Below, piece after piece: positions 30,061 to 39,941 of a DNA stretch of 64,000 bases. Source of the stretch: Bartonella taylorii (GTDB lineage Bacteria; Pseudomonadota; Alphaproteobacteria; Rhizobiales; Rhizobiaceae). Location of the stretch: positions 947,001 to 1,011,000 of the forward strand of contig NZ_CP083693.1 of NCBI RefSeq assembly GCF_023920105.1, given 5' to 3'. Numbering within the stretch: the stretch's first letter is position 1; every line of letters begins with the position of its first letter. The position numbers and the translations under genes are program-made. The notes under the pieces are model-generated. The model made no database searches. It saw nothing but the letters and a program-made list of their open reading frames with translations, and was not told the origin of the DNA.

Positions 30061-30635
30061 TCTCCACACTCCATAACTTCAAATGAAAAATTCCTCGTAT
30101 TTGGAAAGAGTGCATACATAAAAACAACACATCACACCTGCTCAATTTTATGTTTTTCAAAATGATAAATCATCGTATACAAGGCATTCAGTGCACTAAA
30201 ATCTGATTCATTAAATATTATCGTGTGTGTTAAAACCTATGCACAATCAAATAGTGAAAATAATTATCTATACGCTTAAAAAGTGTTCTAATTACATCCA
30301 TAAAAAAATCTTTCGAATATCCTTGAGATACTAAATACTGATCTTAAAAATCAGCTGCTTTCTAAATAGATTAAAATAGTGCCATGTTTTAAAGGAAACA
30401 GTAATACAAGATTAATGAATTACATCGTACATAGAAAATAGAAACATATTTCTATTTTCTATGACATTTAAAACGATGACTTTATTGTATTCAATTCTGT
30501 TACATCTTACAGTGCAATCATCGTTCCAAAACAGTAGAGACACACTAATATCGACTCGACACTGATTTGAAATTTCTATAACTATTAAGAATTTAGTTTC
30601 ATAATTTGGTTTGTCATATATTGAAAGGGACATGT
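30061..30635. other. Divergent region between autotransporter 3 and the MHS transporter
   Basis: About 575 bases with promoters for both directions. A 73-codon minus-strand frame at 30412-30633 has no motif and is not called. A perfect 15-base inverted repeat with a four-base loop lies at 30430-30463 and is listed separately. Confidence 0.45.
30430..30463. repeat. 15-base perfect inverted repeat
   Basis: CATAGAAAATAGAAA (30430-30444) and its complement (30449-30463) around the loop CATA. It lies about 170 bases before the transporter start and 370 bases before autotransporter 3. No T-run on either side, so an operator-like site or chance A/T palindrome fits better than a terminator. Confidence 0.5.
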
Positions 30636-31925
30636 ATGTCTATAAGCTTAGAAAAACAAGGCTTAAACCCCAAAAATTCGCCTCGTCGAATTTTGTTTGC
30701 AAGCCTTATTGGTACAACAATTGAATTCTTTGATTTTTATGTTTTTGGAACTGCTGCAGCCCTTATATTTCCTCATTTATTTTTTCCAACACAAAATGAT
30801 CAGCTTGCTATTCTGCAATCTTTTCTCATTTTTGGTGCAGCCTTTTTTGCGCGGCCTTTTGGATCAGTCATTTTTGGACATCTTGGCGATAAGATTGGAC
30901 GGAAAATAACACTGATAGCATCTCTTCTGATGATGGGTATTTCAACAGTTGTCATTGGCATCCTTCCTACTTATGAAACAGCCGGTTTATTGGCGCCATT
31001 CCTTTTAACCATGTGCCGTATTGGTCAAGGAATTGGATTAGGAGGAGAATGGGGAGGAGCTGTTTTACTCGCAACAGAAAATGCTCCACCAGAGAAACGT
31101 GGTTGGTATGCAATGTTTCCACAATTAGGAGTTCCACTGGGGTTATTCCTATCTATTGCAGCTTATTTAGGAATGTGGGCTGTATTTGATCATGACGAAC
31201 TTTTCGCATGGGGATGGCGTGTTCCATTCATTGGTTCAGCTTTTCTCACAATTGTAGGATTATGGGTGCGTATTTCGATCAGTGAAACCGTCGAATTCAA
31301 AAAAACTCTTGAACGTGAAGAGCGCGTCAAAGTGCCTATCATAGACGTTTTCTTCAAACATTCACGAATCTTATTTTTGGGCACTTTTTCCGGCATAGCA
31401 ACATTTGTCTTATTTTATTTGGTGTCTGCCTATTTGCTAAGTTATGCAACAAACCATATGGGATTGTCATTTAATCAAGCCCTTGAAGTAGAATTGATCG
31501 GTGCAGTTTTCTGCGGCATTTTTACTGTCCTAACCGGAAAGATCGCTGATCGCATTCGGCGTAGAACTTTGATGATTTTGGTAACGATAATCATTGGTAT
31601 TTATTCTTTTGCAATTCCTTATCTCCTAGATTCTGGAATTGTAGGACTCTTTGTAATGTCCATTATTGGCTTATCGATCATGGGAATGATATATAGTCCT
31701 CTTGGTGCCGTTCTTGCTTCACCATTTCCGACAGAAGTTCGATACACTGGCGCATCTATAACCTTTAATTTAGCCGGTATCATAGGCGCATCTCTTGCAC
31801 CCTATACTGCAGAATATTTGGTGCAAAACTTCGGTATTGCTTATGTTGGCTATTATCTTCTCCTTTCCTCTTTTATTTCACTGATTTGCTTTATTGGATT
31901 TACGGATGATGAGATATCAAACTAG
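30636..31925 (+). CDS. MFS transporter, metabolite:H+ symporter (MHS) type
   Basis: Inner-membrane proton symporter of the ProP/ShiA/KgtP group, 429 residues with twelve hydrophobic segments. Typical MHS motifs are IGTTIEFFDFYVFGTAAAL, GHLGDKIGRK after helix 2, and GLGGEWGGAVLLATENAPP in the fourth-helix region. The substrate (a dicarboxylate, betaine, proline or shikimate) cannot be told from sequence. The start is the ATG at 30636 (MSISLEKQG) behind GAAAGGGA; the open frame upstream lacks similarity. Its stop overlaps the stop of the convergent small gene. Confidence 0.88.
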   Translation: MSISLEKQGLNPKNSPRRILFASLIGTTIEFFDFYVFGTAAALIFPHLFFPTQNDQLAILQSFLIFGAAFFARPFGSVIFGHLGDKIGRKITLIASLLMMGISTVVIGILPTYETAGLLAPFLLTMCRIGQGIGLGGEWGGAVLLATENAPPEKRGWYAMFPQLGVPLGLFLSIAAYLGMWAVFDHDELFAWGWRVPFIGSAFLTIVGLWVRISISETVEFKKTLEREERVKVPIIDVFFKHSRILFLGTFSGIATFVLFYLVSAYLLSYATNHMGLSFNQALEVELIGAVFCGIFTVLTGKIADRIRRRTLMILVTIIIGIYSFAIPYLLDSGIVGLFVMSIIGLSIMGMIYSPLGAVLASPFPTEVRYTGASITFNLAGIIGASLAPYTAEYLVQNFGIAYVGYYLLLSSFISLICFIGFTDDEISN

Positions 31926-32188
31926 TACACAATAAAAAATAATAAGACGAGTGCTGGCGGTAAAAATGCCGCCAGTTTCATTTTTAAAGACATTGTTTTA
32001 GGTACGCTCCACCATAGTATTCCAGCAAACAGCGCACTCAGAAAAAAGAACAAAATATCTGCGATAGTGCCAATATACGTAACTGAAAACATTTCTGATA
32101 AAATATGCGTTGTCCCCAACCACGAAACGCAAAAAAAAGCTAACATCACAGCCCACAAAACAAGCAAAATCCGCTCAATGATCATCAT
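31922..32188 (-). CDS. Small membrane protein, unknown (88 residues)
   Basis: I do not recognise a family. Three hydrophobic segments are visible, about residues 5-25, 40-60 and 70-88 (ADILFFFLSALFAGILWW). It overlaps the upstream small gene by 14 bases and its stop overlaps the convergent transporter's stop. It is the last gene of a holC-led trio, so translation coupling is likely. Probably real because of tight packing. Confidence 0.55.
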   Translation of the reverse strand: MMIIERILLVLWAVMLAFFCVSWLGTTHILSEMFSVTYIGTIADILFFFLSALFAGILWWSVPKTMSLKMKLAAFLPPALVLLFFIVY

Positions 32189-32354
32189 TATGCCATTTAA
32201 TTTTTTTGATTGTAGTCCACATCTTTCGTGCTCCCAAAATAAAAATCACAATAAAAACCCAACGACCTCCTCCTGATCCTTCTGCAATAAAGAATGCTGG
32301 ATTCATCATTCCTATCAATCCTATACAAATCAAAATAGTAGATGCTACACGCAT
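32175..32354 (-). CDS. Small membrane protein, unknown (59 residues)
   Basis: Two hydrophobic segments (STILICIGLIGMMNPAFFIA and WVFIVIFILGA) separated by a GSGGG turn. I choose the ATG at 32354, which overlaps the holC stop as TAATG; an ATG at 32372 is also possible. The overlaps on both sides argue for a real, coupled gene. No function can be given. Confidence 0.55.
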   Translation of the reverse strand: MRVASTILICIGLIGMMNPAFFIAEGSGGGRWVFIVIFILGARKMWTTIKKIKWHNDDH

Positions 32355-32800
32355 TAAACTTGTTTTTCCCAACAGCGATCCTCAGTCTGCTGCCAATAAG
32401 CTAAATCATGATTTTCTATTTTATATTTTTTCCACTGTGCACGAACAAGATTCAACTGCTCATCATTTCGACCATCAAATATCACTACAAGCCGTTGATA
32501 AGCATTAATATCTAAACATACTGCTCCCTCTATGAGAAAGCGTATTTTTGAATCATTCGGATTTTCTTGTCCTGTAGTAAGAAATACAGGCTGTAAATTT
32601 GGATGCTGATCATACTCAGTTCCATGTCCAATAAATGCTTCATCAGCATAAACCCATAAACGCGTATCTATAGCATCACATTGTTCTTTACTCACACATT
32701 GTATTGTTACCCTACCAAAACGATCCAGTGCACGCTCCACAAGCGTTGGCAAAATATCTTCTAGCGTTGACTGCGTCAAATGATAGAAAAGAATATCCAT
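32354..32800 (-). CDS. holC: DNA polymerase III chi subunit
   Basis: Clamp-loader accessory protein that binds single-strand-binding protein and links it to the polymerase III holoenzyme. The 148 residues open with MDILFYHLTQSTLEDILPTL and have the family pattern WVYADEAFIGHGTEYD, QPVFLTTG, and RLVVIFDG. The start is the ATG at 32800; the longer open frame adds MMRVKK with no similarity. In relatives pepA is often its neighbour, but here nothing lies between it and lptF. Confidence 0.88.
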   Translation of the reverse strand: MDILFYHLTQSTLEDILPTLVERALDRFGRVTIQCVSKEQCDAIDTRLWVYADEAFIGHGTEYDQHPNLQPVFLTTGQENPNDSKIRFLIEGAVCLDINAYQRLVVIFDGRNDEQLNLVRAQWKKYKIENHDLAYWQQTEDRCWEKQV

Positions 32801-33221
32801 CTTCTTAACCCTCATCACTCTATTATAAAAAAGCCAACACCTTTTTGGAGAAACTTCTATGCCTTCAGTAAAAGGAAAGAGTTGAAAATATAACGATTCC
32901 TCTTTTTCTAATTAGTATGTATTATCTTTTTTTTCATGGGTATTAAAGATAGAAAAAGAAAAAAGGTAAATTATCATTTTAAAGCCTCGTAAAAAGGTTC
33001 ATTTTAGTTCGTGTTCTAGCTTCTCTATAGACTACAATTGAAAATGGAATATAATGTATGGCAGAATAAGCTGAAGTTTGCTAACTGCCTTATTGTTCTT
33101 TATTTGGTAAAGATGTGCAATATATATAAAGGTAATTTTTAAATTTTGGTTATATTTTCTAACCCAAAGTAGTGTAGAGAATCTGCTCTCTTCATTAAAG
33201 ACTGAGGATGTTACCCAATCT
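32801..33221. other. Divergent region between holC and lptF
   Basis: About 420 bases, no gene. It must carry promoters for the long lptF-rsmA operon and for holC. I searched by eye for a pepA remnant and saw none. Confidence 0.45.
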
Positions 33222-34412
33222 ATGCGTATTATTGAGCTATACATCCTGAAGCGCGTTCTTATCTTGTTCAGTGCTGTTATGACTGCAGCAATCAGTATCA
33301 GTTGGACGGTGCAAATTCTTGCTCGGATAAACTTTCTCACAACAAGTAAACAAACGCTCTTCACGGTCTTGCACTTTTCACTTTCATTGGTTCCTTCTGT
33401 AATTTTTCTTGTCATTCCATTTGCATTAGTAATTGCAATTACAAGTACCCTTTCCTCAATGAATCAAGATTCCGAGCTTGCGATCATCAGTGCCTCTGGT
33501 TTTCCAAAAAGTACTGTTTGGAAACCCATTCTTCTTATCTCTATTATTGCATCATGTGTCTCCTTTTCTATAGCCAATTTTGTTGTTCCTCAAGCACGTC
33601 TTAATATGCGACAAATGCTAGCAAGTGCTCATTTTGATCTTATTAATCTTTTCATTAGTGAAGGCAGCTTCCAAAAACTTGCCAATAACCTTTACATAGA
33701 AATTGGTGAACGGAATCCAAATGGGACACTTGAGCGTCTTTTCATTGCTGACCAGCGCGATCCTAAGACTGATCTTTTTTATTATGCAACAGACGCCTCA
33801 ATTGTAAGCAATAACAGCGGCAACTTCTTAGTCCTTCATAACGGTGAAATAGAAAGAATTAATCATCAAAATGATAGTGTTTCGATCGTTCAATTTAGCT
33901 CATATACTTTTAACCTAGGGGAATTCATTCCTAACGATAAAGCGCCCTCCCTTTATCCAAAAGATCAGCCTCTTTCTTATTTACTAAATCCTGATCCTAA
34001 GGATCCTTACTATCAGCGAAAACCACTCCAATATAGAGCTGAATTGCACCGTAGGTTTACAGAGTGGCTTTATCCAATTATTTTTTCATTGATTGCATTA
34101 GCGGCAGCAGGAGATGCGCGCTCATATCGGCAAGTACGTTATTCTGCGAACTTTTCCGCAATTGCCTTTTCCTTGCTAGTATATTGGATAGGATATTTTT
34201 TCGCCGAAAAAGCAAAGAGCGATCTTGCATACATTCCTCTTCTTTATATTACACCTATAGGAATAAGTGTATTTACTTTTTTCATGCTCTTAACAAATCA
34301 TAAAATTGGTATCCCCATAAAACTTAACGAGATTATTCAAGTAGCTTTTCAAAAATTGGTAAACAAATTTGAACATCGAAAATCTCAATATCCCTCGGAT
34401 GAGGTCTCATGA
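33222..34412 (+). CDS. lptF: LPS export permease LptF
   Basis: One of the two permeases of the LptB2FG ABC transporter that extracts LPS from the inner membrane. The 396 residues follow the YjgP/YjgQ pattern: N-terminal IELYILKRVLILF, membrane helices at about 10-30, 55-80 and 100-120, a periplasmic beta-jellyroll domain in the middle, and three C-terminal helices with YRAELHRRFTEWLYPIIFSL. It overlaps lptG by four bases (ATGA). Confidence 0.93.
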   Translation: MRIIELYILKRVLILFSAVMTAAISISWTVQILARINFLTTSKQTLFTVLHFSLSLVPSVIFLVIPFALVIAITSTLSSMNQDSELAIISASGFPKSTVWKPILLISIIASCVSFSIANFVVPQARLNMRQMLASAHFDLINLFISEGSFQKLANNLYIEIGERNPNGTLERLFIADQRDPKTDLFYYATDASIVSNNSGNFLVLHNGEIERINHQNDSVSIVQFSSYTFNLGEFIPNDKAPSLYPKDQPLSYLLNPDPKDPYYQRKPLQYRAELHRRFTEWLYPIIFSLIALAAAGDARSYRQVRYSANFSAIAFSLLVYWIGYFFAEKAKSDLAYIPLLYITPIGISVFTFFMLLTNHKIGIPIKLNEIIQVAFQKLVNKFEHRKSQYPSDEVS

Positions 34413-35500
34413 TTGGGTGGACGCTTGGACGATATTTTTTTATACGTTATTTTAAAACAACTTGTTATTTTTTTGTAGGCATTTTTATTCTTGCCCTTTT
34501 AATTGATTTTACAGAAAACTCTGGTCGGCTATCTCACCTTCCCAGTTATACGGCAAAAGATGCATTTCTCGTTTCTGTTTTACGCATCCCTTTTATAATG
34601 CAACAACTCATCCCCTTTATTGCACTCTTTTCTGCAATGGTAATGTTGATATCGCTTAATCGAAAACTTGAGCTTGTTGTGACTCGTTCAATTGGTGTTT
34701 CTGCATGGCAATTTCTTATGCCTGCCTGTTTGGGAGCTTTTCTTTTTGGATTATTTTCAATTTTTCTCATTAACCCACTTGCCGCATGGGGATTTTCTCA
34801 AGCAGAAAAAATGATGACTGAGTGGCGTAGTAGTAATGTACTAACACCTCTTCATCACACGCGTATCCCATGGTTCACACAACGTACAAATTCAGGTAGA
34901 ACGACTATTGGTGCCAAATCTATCACGGATCAAGGACTTTCTCTTGTCGATGCAACTTTTGTACAATACAACGATAACGCAACAGTTAAAAATTGGATTA
35001 ACACCAAAAAAGCAACACTAACAAACGGTGCTTGGCTATTAAAGAATGGGATAATTTATAAAATAGGACATCCTCCTGAAAAATTTACTACGTTTCAAAT
35101 AAAAACCAATCTAAAATCTGAATTTTTAACTGAACGTTTAGTAAATCCAGCGACTATCCCATTTTACCAACTACCAAAAAAAATTATAATCGCACGTTCA
35201 TTTGGCTACTCTGCTAATAGTTTTGATATGTATTTACAATCTTTGATTGCATTACCTGCATTGCTTGTAGCAATGACTCTCATTGCAGCAACTGTATCTT
35301 TAAACTTTACACGCTTTGGACAATCTGGAACATTGATTCTTGGTGGCGTACTAGCTGGCTTCATGCTTTATGTTATTTCCGTACTCGTTCAGGCTTTTGG
35401 TAATACTGGGTATATTCCACCAATTATTGCAGCTTGGACACCCGTTGTTATTGCATTATTTTTGGGAATCTCTTTTTTACTTCACAAAGAGGATGGCTAA
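34409..35500 (+). CDS. lptG: LPS export permease LptG
   Basis: Partner of LptF, 363 residues, same fold: LGRYFFIRYFKTTCYFFVGI at the N-terminus, VTRSIGVSAWQFLMPA before the jellyroll, and C-terminal helices with FTRFGQSGTLILGGVLAGF. It begins inside the lptF stop and ends directly before lptD (no spacer), so the three are almost certainly one transcript. Confidence 0.94.
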   Translation: MIGWTLGRYFFIRYFKTTCYFFVGIFILALLIDFTENSGRLSHLPSYTAKDAFLVSVLRIPFIMQQLIPFIALFSAMVMLISLNRKLELVVTRSIGVSAWQFLMPACLGAFLFGLFSIFLINPLAAWGFSQAEKMMTEWRSSNVLTPLHHTRIPWFTQRTNSGRTTIGAKSITDQGLSLVDATFVQYNDNATVKNWINTKKATLTNGAWLLKNGIIYKIGHPPEKFTTFQIKTNLKSEFLTERLVNPATIPFYQLPKKIIIARSFGYSANSFDMYLQSLIALPALLVAMTLIAATVSLNFTRFGQSGTLILGGVLAGFMLYVISVLVQAFGNTGYIPPIIAAWTPVVIALFLGISFLLHKEDG

Positions 35501-37855
35501 GTGAAAGCATTAATAAGTAAGAGAGTGATTTTAACAAAATTAAGTGTACTTGCCTTTAGAAGTGTCATGAGCCTTTTTTTAGGTGTGTCTTTATCGTGTT
35601 CTGCACACGCTAAAAGCCTTACTTCTATTACTCAAAATCATATCCAGAATCCGGTAAGCCCTCTCTTACTCTCTGCAGATGAACTCATCTACAATCGTGA
35701 TGAAAACACTGTTTCTGCACAAGGCAATGTTCAAATCGAATATGATGGCAACAAAGTCCTCGCTAAAAAAGTCACTTATAATCAAAAAACAGGACGAATC
35801 ATAGCACAAGGCAATGTTGAAGTTGTTCAAAAAGATGGTAATAAAATTTATTCCAATCAAATTGATATGACCAAAGACTTCGGCGAGGGATTCGTAAATG
35901 CCTTACGCATTGATACCGCTAACAATATCCATTTTGCAGCTACAAGTGCTACACGCAGTAACAGCGGAGTAACAGTCTTTAACAATGCTACATATACAGC
36001 CTGTGAACCTTGCTTTTATAAACCAGATAGAGAAGTTCTATGGAAAATTAGAGCGAGGAAAATTATATGGAATAACACCACCAAAAAAATTCGCTTTGAA
36101 AACAGCCGTTTTGAAGTTTTTGGTGTGCCTATTATACAATTTCCGAATTTTGAGCTCCATGATCCAACTGTGAAACGTGTTAGCGGTCTCCTTGCACCTC
36201 GTCTTTTTTATTCCGATTATCTTGGCTTGGGCATAAAAAATTCTTATTTCTGGAATCTCGCTCCTCATTATGATTTTACACTTTCTTCTACGCTTTATAC
36301 CCAACAAGGGCTCTTAACCGAGGGTGAGTGGCGTCAACGTTTTAAAACGGGCAATTACAACATTCGCTTCGCTCATATATACCAAATGAAACCGCACAAC
36401 TTTGACAATGATACGATTGATGCACAGCATAAAAACCGTTATATGCTAGCAACAAAAGGGGACTTTCGTATTAATTCACGTTGGACTTATGGATGGGATA
36501 TTCTCGCACAGTCTGATCGGCATTTTAGTCGTGCCTATAAACTTGAAAACTATAGCAATCCTATACAGCTTTCTCAGGTTTATTTGAATGGCCTTGCAGG
36601 GAGAAACCACTTTGATATGCGTTTTTACCATTTCAAAGTTCAAGATTTAATATTGAACGACTCCCATTATGAACGCCACTCTCGGCAAGCGTGGGTTCTC
36701 CCCCGCATTGATTATTCTTTCACACCAGATGAGCCAGTTTATACTGGAATACTTACCTTCCATAGCAATATGCAATCAATTTATCGTCGTCATACTGACT
36801 TCAATTCTAACGACTGGAATAACCATCCTCTTAATACTACTAGGCTTTCTGGTATAGCTGGAAATAGTTTTCGTTTAACAAACGAGCTCGAATGGAAAAA
36901 GCGCTTCAACACACGTGAAGGCCTCATATTAACCCCTATTCTCTCTCTACGTGCTGATGTTATTACAACAAATAGCAACGAAAACCATGCTGCTCCTATA
37001 ATGAACGATTCCTCATCAACACTTCGTGGCTCAGCACTCCGTGGCATAGCAACGGCAGGTTTGGAATTACGGTATCCCTTTCTCATTACATTGAACAACT
37101 CTACACATATTATAGAACCAACAACACAAATTTTTATCCGTAATAATGAACGATATATCGGACAAGTCCCTAATGAAGACGCGCAAAGCTTCGTATTTGA
37201 CGCAACAACTCTCTTTCAACGTAATAAATTCTCTGGTTATGACCGCGTAGAAGGTGGAACAAGAGCTAATATAGGTCTCAGATATTCTGGAAATTTCAAC
37301 AATAATTGGTCTCTTTATGGTCTTGTTGGACAATCCTTTCATCTTGCAGGAAAAAATTCTTTTGCAGAAAAGGACTTTGTTAATGTAGGTATTTATTCTA
37401 GCCTCGAAGAAAAACGTTCAGACTATGTTGCAATGTTTGGTGCAAACCATAAGAACGGTTTTTCTCTAGAAGCTCGTGGACGTTTTGATAAAAAAACAGG
37501 AAAAATCCACCGCAATGAAATTGAAGCATCAAAGAAATGGCAAAATTTTGGGGCGGCTGTACAATATGCCTATATCGCAAATCAACCAGATTATGAATAT
37601 CCACAAAAGCGCCAAGAGATTTCTTTTCAAACTGATCTTAAACTGGCTAACTATTGGTCTCTTAGCAGTAATGCTGGTTATGATTTGGTATCCGGTACAT
37701 TCGTAAAGCGGGGAATCAGCCTAAGTTATACAGATGAATGTTTCGGTCTAACTTTCGGTTATCAGCAGGTAACTAATCCAGGAAAAAAAACACCTTTGCA
37801 AAACTTTAATTTCTCTCTTTCATTGCGTACAATTGCAGATATCGGAAAAAGATAA
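35501..37855 (+). CDS. lptD: LPS assembly protein LptD
   Basis: Outer-membrane beta-barrel that inserts LPS into the outer leaflet, with LptE. A GTG start at 35501 abuts the lptG stop. The signal peptide ends near SAHA-KSL. The OstA/LptA-like beta-jellyroll (about 50-200) has SADELIYNRDENTVSAQGNV, and the C-terminal barrel domain begins near KRVSGLLAPRLFYSDYLGLG and continues to about residue 784. Two Cys near residue 165 (YTACEPCFY) match the disulphide-rich region in the family. Confidence 0.94.
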   Translation: MKALISKRVILTKLSVLAFRSVMSLFLGVSLSCSAHAKSLTSITQNHIQNPVSPLLLSADELIYNRDENTVSAQGNVQIEYDGNKVLAKKVTYNQKTGRIIAQGNVEVVQKDGNKIYSNQIDMTKDFGEGFVNALRIDTANNIHFAATSATRSNSGVTVFNNATYTACEPCFYKPDREVLWKIRARKIIWNNTTKKIRFENSRFEVFGVPIIQFPNFELHDPTVKRVSGLLAPRLFYSDYLGLGIKNSYFWNLAPHYDFTLSSTLYTQQGLLTEGEWRQRFKTGNYNIRFAHIYQMKPHNFDNDTIDAQHKNRYMLATKGDFRINSRWTYGWDILAQSDRHFSRAYKLENYSNPIQLSQVYLNGLAGRNHFDMRFYHFKVQDLILNDSHYERHSRQAWVLPRIDYSFTPDEPVYTGILTFHSNMQSIYRRHTDFNSNDWNNHPLNTTRLSGIAGNSFRLTNELEWKKRFNTREGLILTPILSLRADVITTNSNENHAAPIMNDSSSTLRGSALRGIATAGLELRYPFLITLNNSTHIIEPTTQIFIRNNERYIGQVPNEDAQSFVFDATTLFQRNKFSGYDRVEGGTRANIGLRYSGNFNNNWSLYGLVGQSFHLAGKNSFAEKDFVNVGIYSSLEEKRSDYVAMFGANHKNGFSLEARGRFDKKTGKIHRNEIEASKKWQNFGAAVQYAYIANQPDYEYPQKRQEISFQTDLKLANYWSLSSNAGYDLVSGTFVKRGISLSYTDECFGLTFGYQQVTNPGKKTPLQNFNFSLSLRTIADIGKR

Positions 37856-37971
37856 ATTCAAATTTATAAAGAGAATGTATAACCGGTTTAACTTATCGTT
37901 GTTTTTAAGAAAAAAAACGTATATTTTAAGCAATGAATTAGAATTAATGAACAATGCGAAGGCCTACTTAT

Positions 37972-38928
37972 ATGAAAAAATTTAAAAAAGGTATTTTTGC
38001 TTTATTTTGCATTGCACCTTTGAGTGTAAGCAACCTGATGGTAAGTGAATTTTTAATTCCTTCAGTCTTCGCGCAGACTGTCATTGCTGTCACAGTCAAT
38101 GGCAATCCTATCACAAATTATGATATACAAAGACGGGCTGCTTTTCTCAGATTACAACAGAAGCAAGGTAATCTTATTGCGCAAGCTAAAAATGAGCTTA
38201 TTAATGAAGTACTTAAAAACATCGAAATAAAGCGCCGTAATATTGAGGTGAGCAATAATGAAGTCGAGAGTGCTTTTGAGAATTTTGCAACGCAAAATAA
38301 TATGAGCATTGATCAGCTCAACCAGATTCTGATTCAAAATGATATCACAGTACAACACTTTAAAGATTATATTCGTGGTCAAATAGGATGGGGCCGTCTT
38401 GTTAATGCACGCTATCAATCTGAAGCGGGTATGATTACTGAACAAGAAGCTGTACGCAGAATATTAAAAAATGGTGGTGTGAAACCTTCAACCAATGAAT
38501 ATACACTACAACGAATTATTTTTGTTATTCCTGCACACCGCCGTTCAGAAATCTTTGAAAAACGTCAGAGAGAAGCAAACAATTTTCGTGCACATTTCCG
38601 AGGATGTGCTAACACCAGAAAACAGGCAAGTGGTATTTTAGATGTTACTGTCCGCAACTTGGGAAAGTTTCTCGAACCCCAGCTTCCTAGTGCGTGGGAA
38701 CAAGCTATCCTTGCAACACCTGTAGGAAAAATGACCCAATTGCAAGAAACATCTGATGGAATTGAGGCGCTTGCTGTTTGTAAAATAAAAAGAGTTTCTG
38801 ATGATTATGTTGCCAGACTCATATTTTCTATTCAAGATAATAAGCAAAAAAGCCCACAAAAACTTGAAAAATTAAGCGAGAAATATTTGGAAGAATTACG
38901 GCGGGTAGCGCGTATTCAAAACTCATAA
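37972..38928 (+). CDS. surA: SurA-like periplasmic chaperone
   Basis: Periplasmic chaperone for outer-membrane proteins such as LptD, its genomic neighbour. The 318-residue form has a signal peptide (MKKFKKGIFALFC ... VFAQ) and a SurA N-terminal domain (VNGNPITNYDIQRRAAFLRL). A single degenerate parvulin region follows around residue 170-270. I choose the ATG at 37972 because AAGG sits ten bases upstream and it gives a clean signal peptide; 37954 is in frame. The stop overlaps the pdxA start by one base. Confidence 0.85.
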   Translation: MKKFKKGIFALFCIAPLSVSNLMVSEFLIPSVFAQTVIAVTVNGNPITNYDIQRRAAFLRLQQKQGNLIAQAKNELINEVLKNIEIKRRNIEVSNNEVESAFENFATQNNMSIDQLNQILIQNDITVQHFKDYIRGQIGWGRLVNARYQSEAGMITEQEAVRRILKNGGVKPSTNEYTLQRIIFVIPAHRRSEIFEKRQREANNFRAHFRGCANTRKQASGILDVTVRNLGKFLEPQLPSAWEQAILATPVGKMTQLQETSDGIEALAVCKIKRVSDDYVARLIFSIQDNKQKSPQKLEKLSEKYLEELRRVARIQNS

Positions 38929-39941
38929 TGGCTGCACTTATTGTTAGTGGTGGTGATCCTGCCGGCATTGGTCCTGAAATAGTATTAAAAGCGTGGAGTT
39001 TGCGTGTTACACGTCAAGTTCCACCTTTTGCTCTTTTTGCTGATCCAGACGTTATTCGTTCGCGCGCTCGTTTTTTACATATAGATGTTGAAGTAGAATC
39101 TGTTTTAATAAATGATCCTGTAAAAAACTTTCAAACTGCTCTCCCTATAATACCATTAAAAAACCGACAAAGCGATCAACTAGGCTCGCCTTCACCTGAT
39201 AATGCTGCTGGAATAATTGAAGCGATTAAACGCAGCGTTCAGTTGATTCGAGATAGACATGCGTGCGCACTCGTTACTTGCCCTATTGCAAAAAAAAGCC
39301 TTTACGACGCTGGGTTTAAATTTCCAGGTCATACAGAATTCTTAGCTGATTTGGCCTACACAATCTTCGATAAATGCTATCATCCGGTTATGATGTTATC
39401 TGGACCTCGATTAAAAACAGTTCCCATTACTGTTCATATTCCATTCAATGAAGTCCCCTCACATGTCACTCGCGATTTAATTATTCAAACGGCATTAATT
39501 ACTGAAAACGACTTAAAAACGCGATTTAAAATAACTTCTCCTCGTCTCGCTATTGCTGGCCTTAATCCTCATGCTGGAGAAGAAGGGGCAATGGGTAAAG
39601 AAGATATTGAAATTATCCTTCCTGCTGTTGAATACCTTAAAAATAAAGGATTCAATATTGTAGGTCCACTGCCTGCCGATACAATGTTCCATGAAAAAGC
39701 AAGACAGGCATATGATGTTGCTCTTTGCATGTATCACGACCAAGCCCTTATTCCTGTTAAGACATTGGACTTTGACACCACTGTCAATATCACTTTAGGA
39801 CTCCCTTTTATTCGTACTTCACCAGATCACGGAACTGCTTTTGATATTGCTGATAAAGGAATAGCCTCTCCTGAAAGCTTTATTTCTGCTCTTAAACTTG
39901 CAAGTCAACTTGCAAAAAATAGTTTGATATCATGCCAATAG
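38928..39941 (+). CDS. pdxA: 4-hydroxythreonine-4-phosphate dehydrogenase
   Basis: NAD-dependent enzyme of pyridoxal phosphate synthesis, oxidising 4-phosphohydroxythreonine. The 337 residues include [18 protein letters not shown] at the start, [10 protein letters not shown] and [12 protein letters not shown] in the metal and substrate region, [12 protein letters not shown] and [13 protein letters not shown], all diagnostic. It is coupled to surA by overlap, and its last ten bases overlap rsmA, the order known from E. coli as well (surA-pdxA-rsmA). Confidence 0.95.
   Translation: MAALIVSGGDPAGIGPEIVLKAWSLRVTRQVPPFALFADPDVIRSRARFLHIDVEVESVLINDPVKNFQTALPIIPLKNRQSDQLGSPSPDNAAGIIEAIKRSVQLIRDRHACALVTCPIAKKSLYDAGFKFPGHTEFLADLAYTIFDKCYHPVMMLSGPRLKTVPITVHIPFNEVPSHVTRDLIIQTALITENDLKTRFKITSPRLAIAGLNPHAGEEGAMGKEDIEIILPAVEYLKNKGFNIVGPLPADTMFHEKARQAYDVALCMYHDQALIPVKTLDFDTTVNITLGLPFIRTSPDHGTAFDIADKGIASPESFISALKLASQLAKNSLISCQ

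Noticed and set aside
30412..30633. 73-codon minus-strand frame
   Set aside because: No motif, no ribosome site, and it covers the promoter region and start of the transporter.
33032..33415. 127-codon minus-strand frame near lptF
   Set aside because: It is antisense to the start of lptF and has no motif.
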